Assembly: GCA_023544495.1 (NCBI GenBank)
Contig: JAMJFV010000022.1
Span: forward strand, 1 to 12,825
DNA: 12,825 nucleotides
Direction of reading: 5' to 3'
From: ANME-2 cluster archaeon
Lineage (GTDB): Archaea; Halobacteriota; Methanosarcinia; Methanosarcinales; Methanocomedenaceae
Shown piece by piece: positions 12,324 to 12,825 of the stretch; positions within the stretch are counted from its first letter, which is position 1, and each line of letters begins with the position of its first letter. Position numbers and translations under genes: made by a program. Under the pieces are notes generated by a model. It saw only the letters and a list, made by a program, of their open reading frames with translations. It searched no databases and was not told where the DNA came from.

Positions 12324-12825
12324 ATGCAACGATTGAAAAAATTCTTTGTAATTTCTTTAATGTTAAGTATCATTTTCCTGGTGCTGCTCACAGCATTCAC
12401 GGTAGGACCGGAGACATTTCCTGCCCTGCGGAAAATGAAACCATTGTATTTGTTCCTGGCTTTGGGTTTGCACATAGGTAGTTATGTCATCTGGGGCATG
12501 CGATTGAAAGTCATGGCCCGGGGACTCGGTCATCATATCGGTATAAAGGATGCTACAGAAGCAGTGGTATCCAACCTGTTAGCGGCATCGATAACTCCAT
12601 CCATGGCAGGTGGTGAGCCTGTACGGATACACCTGCTAAACCGCAGTGGAAATATTCCCATCGGTGATGCTTCTGCTGTTGTTATCGCAGAACGCGTGCT
12701 GGATGCCCTGCTGTTGCTGGTCGCAACTCCATTTGCACTCTGGGTACTCAGAGCATCACTTGTCAGCTGGGAACTTGATGCCGTAATTGCGGTTGCCGAG
12801 ATTTTCGTACTCTTGATGGTGGTGC
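12324..12825 (+). CDS. AglD/UPF0104-type multi-pass membrane protein, lysylphosphatidylglycerol synthase TM-like (5' part)
   Basis: ATG 12324 opens a frame of 167 codons that continues past the right edge; full relatives have about 300-350 residues. The first hydrophobic span is at ~5-28 after MQRLKKFF, the second at ~42-58 (LYLFLALGLHIGSYVIWGMRL). Then comes the family's best-conserved part, VVSNLLAASITPSMAGGEPVR (core: ITPSMAGGEPVR, ~90-102) and VIAERVLDALLLL (~119-131), matching the LPG_synthase_TM / UPF0104 family. Members are lipid or lipid-linked sugar translocases or synthase membrane halves; which applies here is not readable. The GT2 gene next to it is a common partner. Near-leaderless start is suggested by the TATA box at 12288-12296. 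Confidence 0.87.
   Translation, partial: MQRLKKFFVISLMLSIIFLVLLTAFTVGPETFPALRKMKPLYLFLALGLHIGSYVIWGMRLKVMARGLGHHIGIKDATEAVVSNLLAASITPSMAGGEPVRIHLLNRSGNIPIGDASAVVIAERVLDALLLLVATPFALWVLRASLVSWELDAVIAVAEIFVLLMVV

Overview
The window looks like a piece of a euryarchaeal chromosome, most probably from the Methanosarcina/ANME-2 side of the methanogens (phylum level fairly sure, genus not determinable from sequence alone). The grounds are an archaea-specific purine gene (purP), a PAC2-family protein, a helix-hairpin-helix MutS-like ATPase, TATA boxes about 26 bases before many start codons, near-leaderless starts mixed with a few strong Shine-Dalgarno starts, and T-rich ends instead of classic bacterial terminators.

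Left part (1-2296): two minus-strand genes, the 5' portion of purP (cut by the window edge) and a PAC2 / proteasome-assembly-chaperone-like gene. A 700-base stretch follows with no intact gene; it holds a small GC-rich patch, a fragment resembling widespread archaeal intergenic repeats, and the frameshifted remains of an HxlR-type winged-helix regulator.

Centre left (2297-5661): a plus-strand pair, an M24 (Xaa-Pro peptidase fold) protein that has lost one metal ligand and a cation diffusion facilitator (CDF) transporter directly behind it. Then comes a 1.2-kb graveyard on the minus strand: an exported protein with an internal stop, cut by an IS110-family transposase fragment, which runs in frame into the thumb/X region of a group II intron reverse transcriptase, followed by a broken nucleotidyltransferase (MNT) and a broken HEPN gene. 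The last two are a dead MNT-HEPN toxin-antitoxin pair.

Centre (5662-7234): a small TfoX/YjbR-like protein and a 59-residue coiled-coil protein on the minus strand, divergent from a plus-strand lipoprotein whose Thr/Ala/Ser linker is built from 12-bp tandem DNA repeats.

Right part (7393-12825): an HhH-MutS-like ATPase, a CoA-binding-domain protein, an NDP-sugar pyrophosphorylase with a left-handed beta-helix tail, six perfect-period 19-bp tandem repeats between convergent genes, a GT2 glycosyltransferase of the dolichyl-phosphate sugar synthase type (minus), and the start of an AglD/UPF0104-type multi-pass membrane protein. The sugar activation, lipid-linked transfer and membrane-protein genes suggest a small cell-surface glycan or glycolipid module. 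I saw no tRNA, rRNA or CRISPR array.
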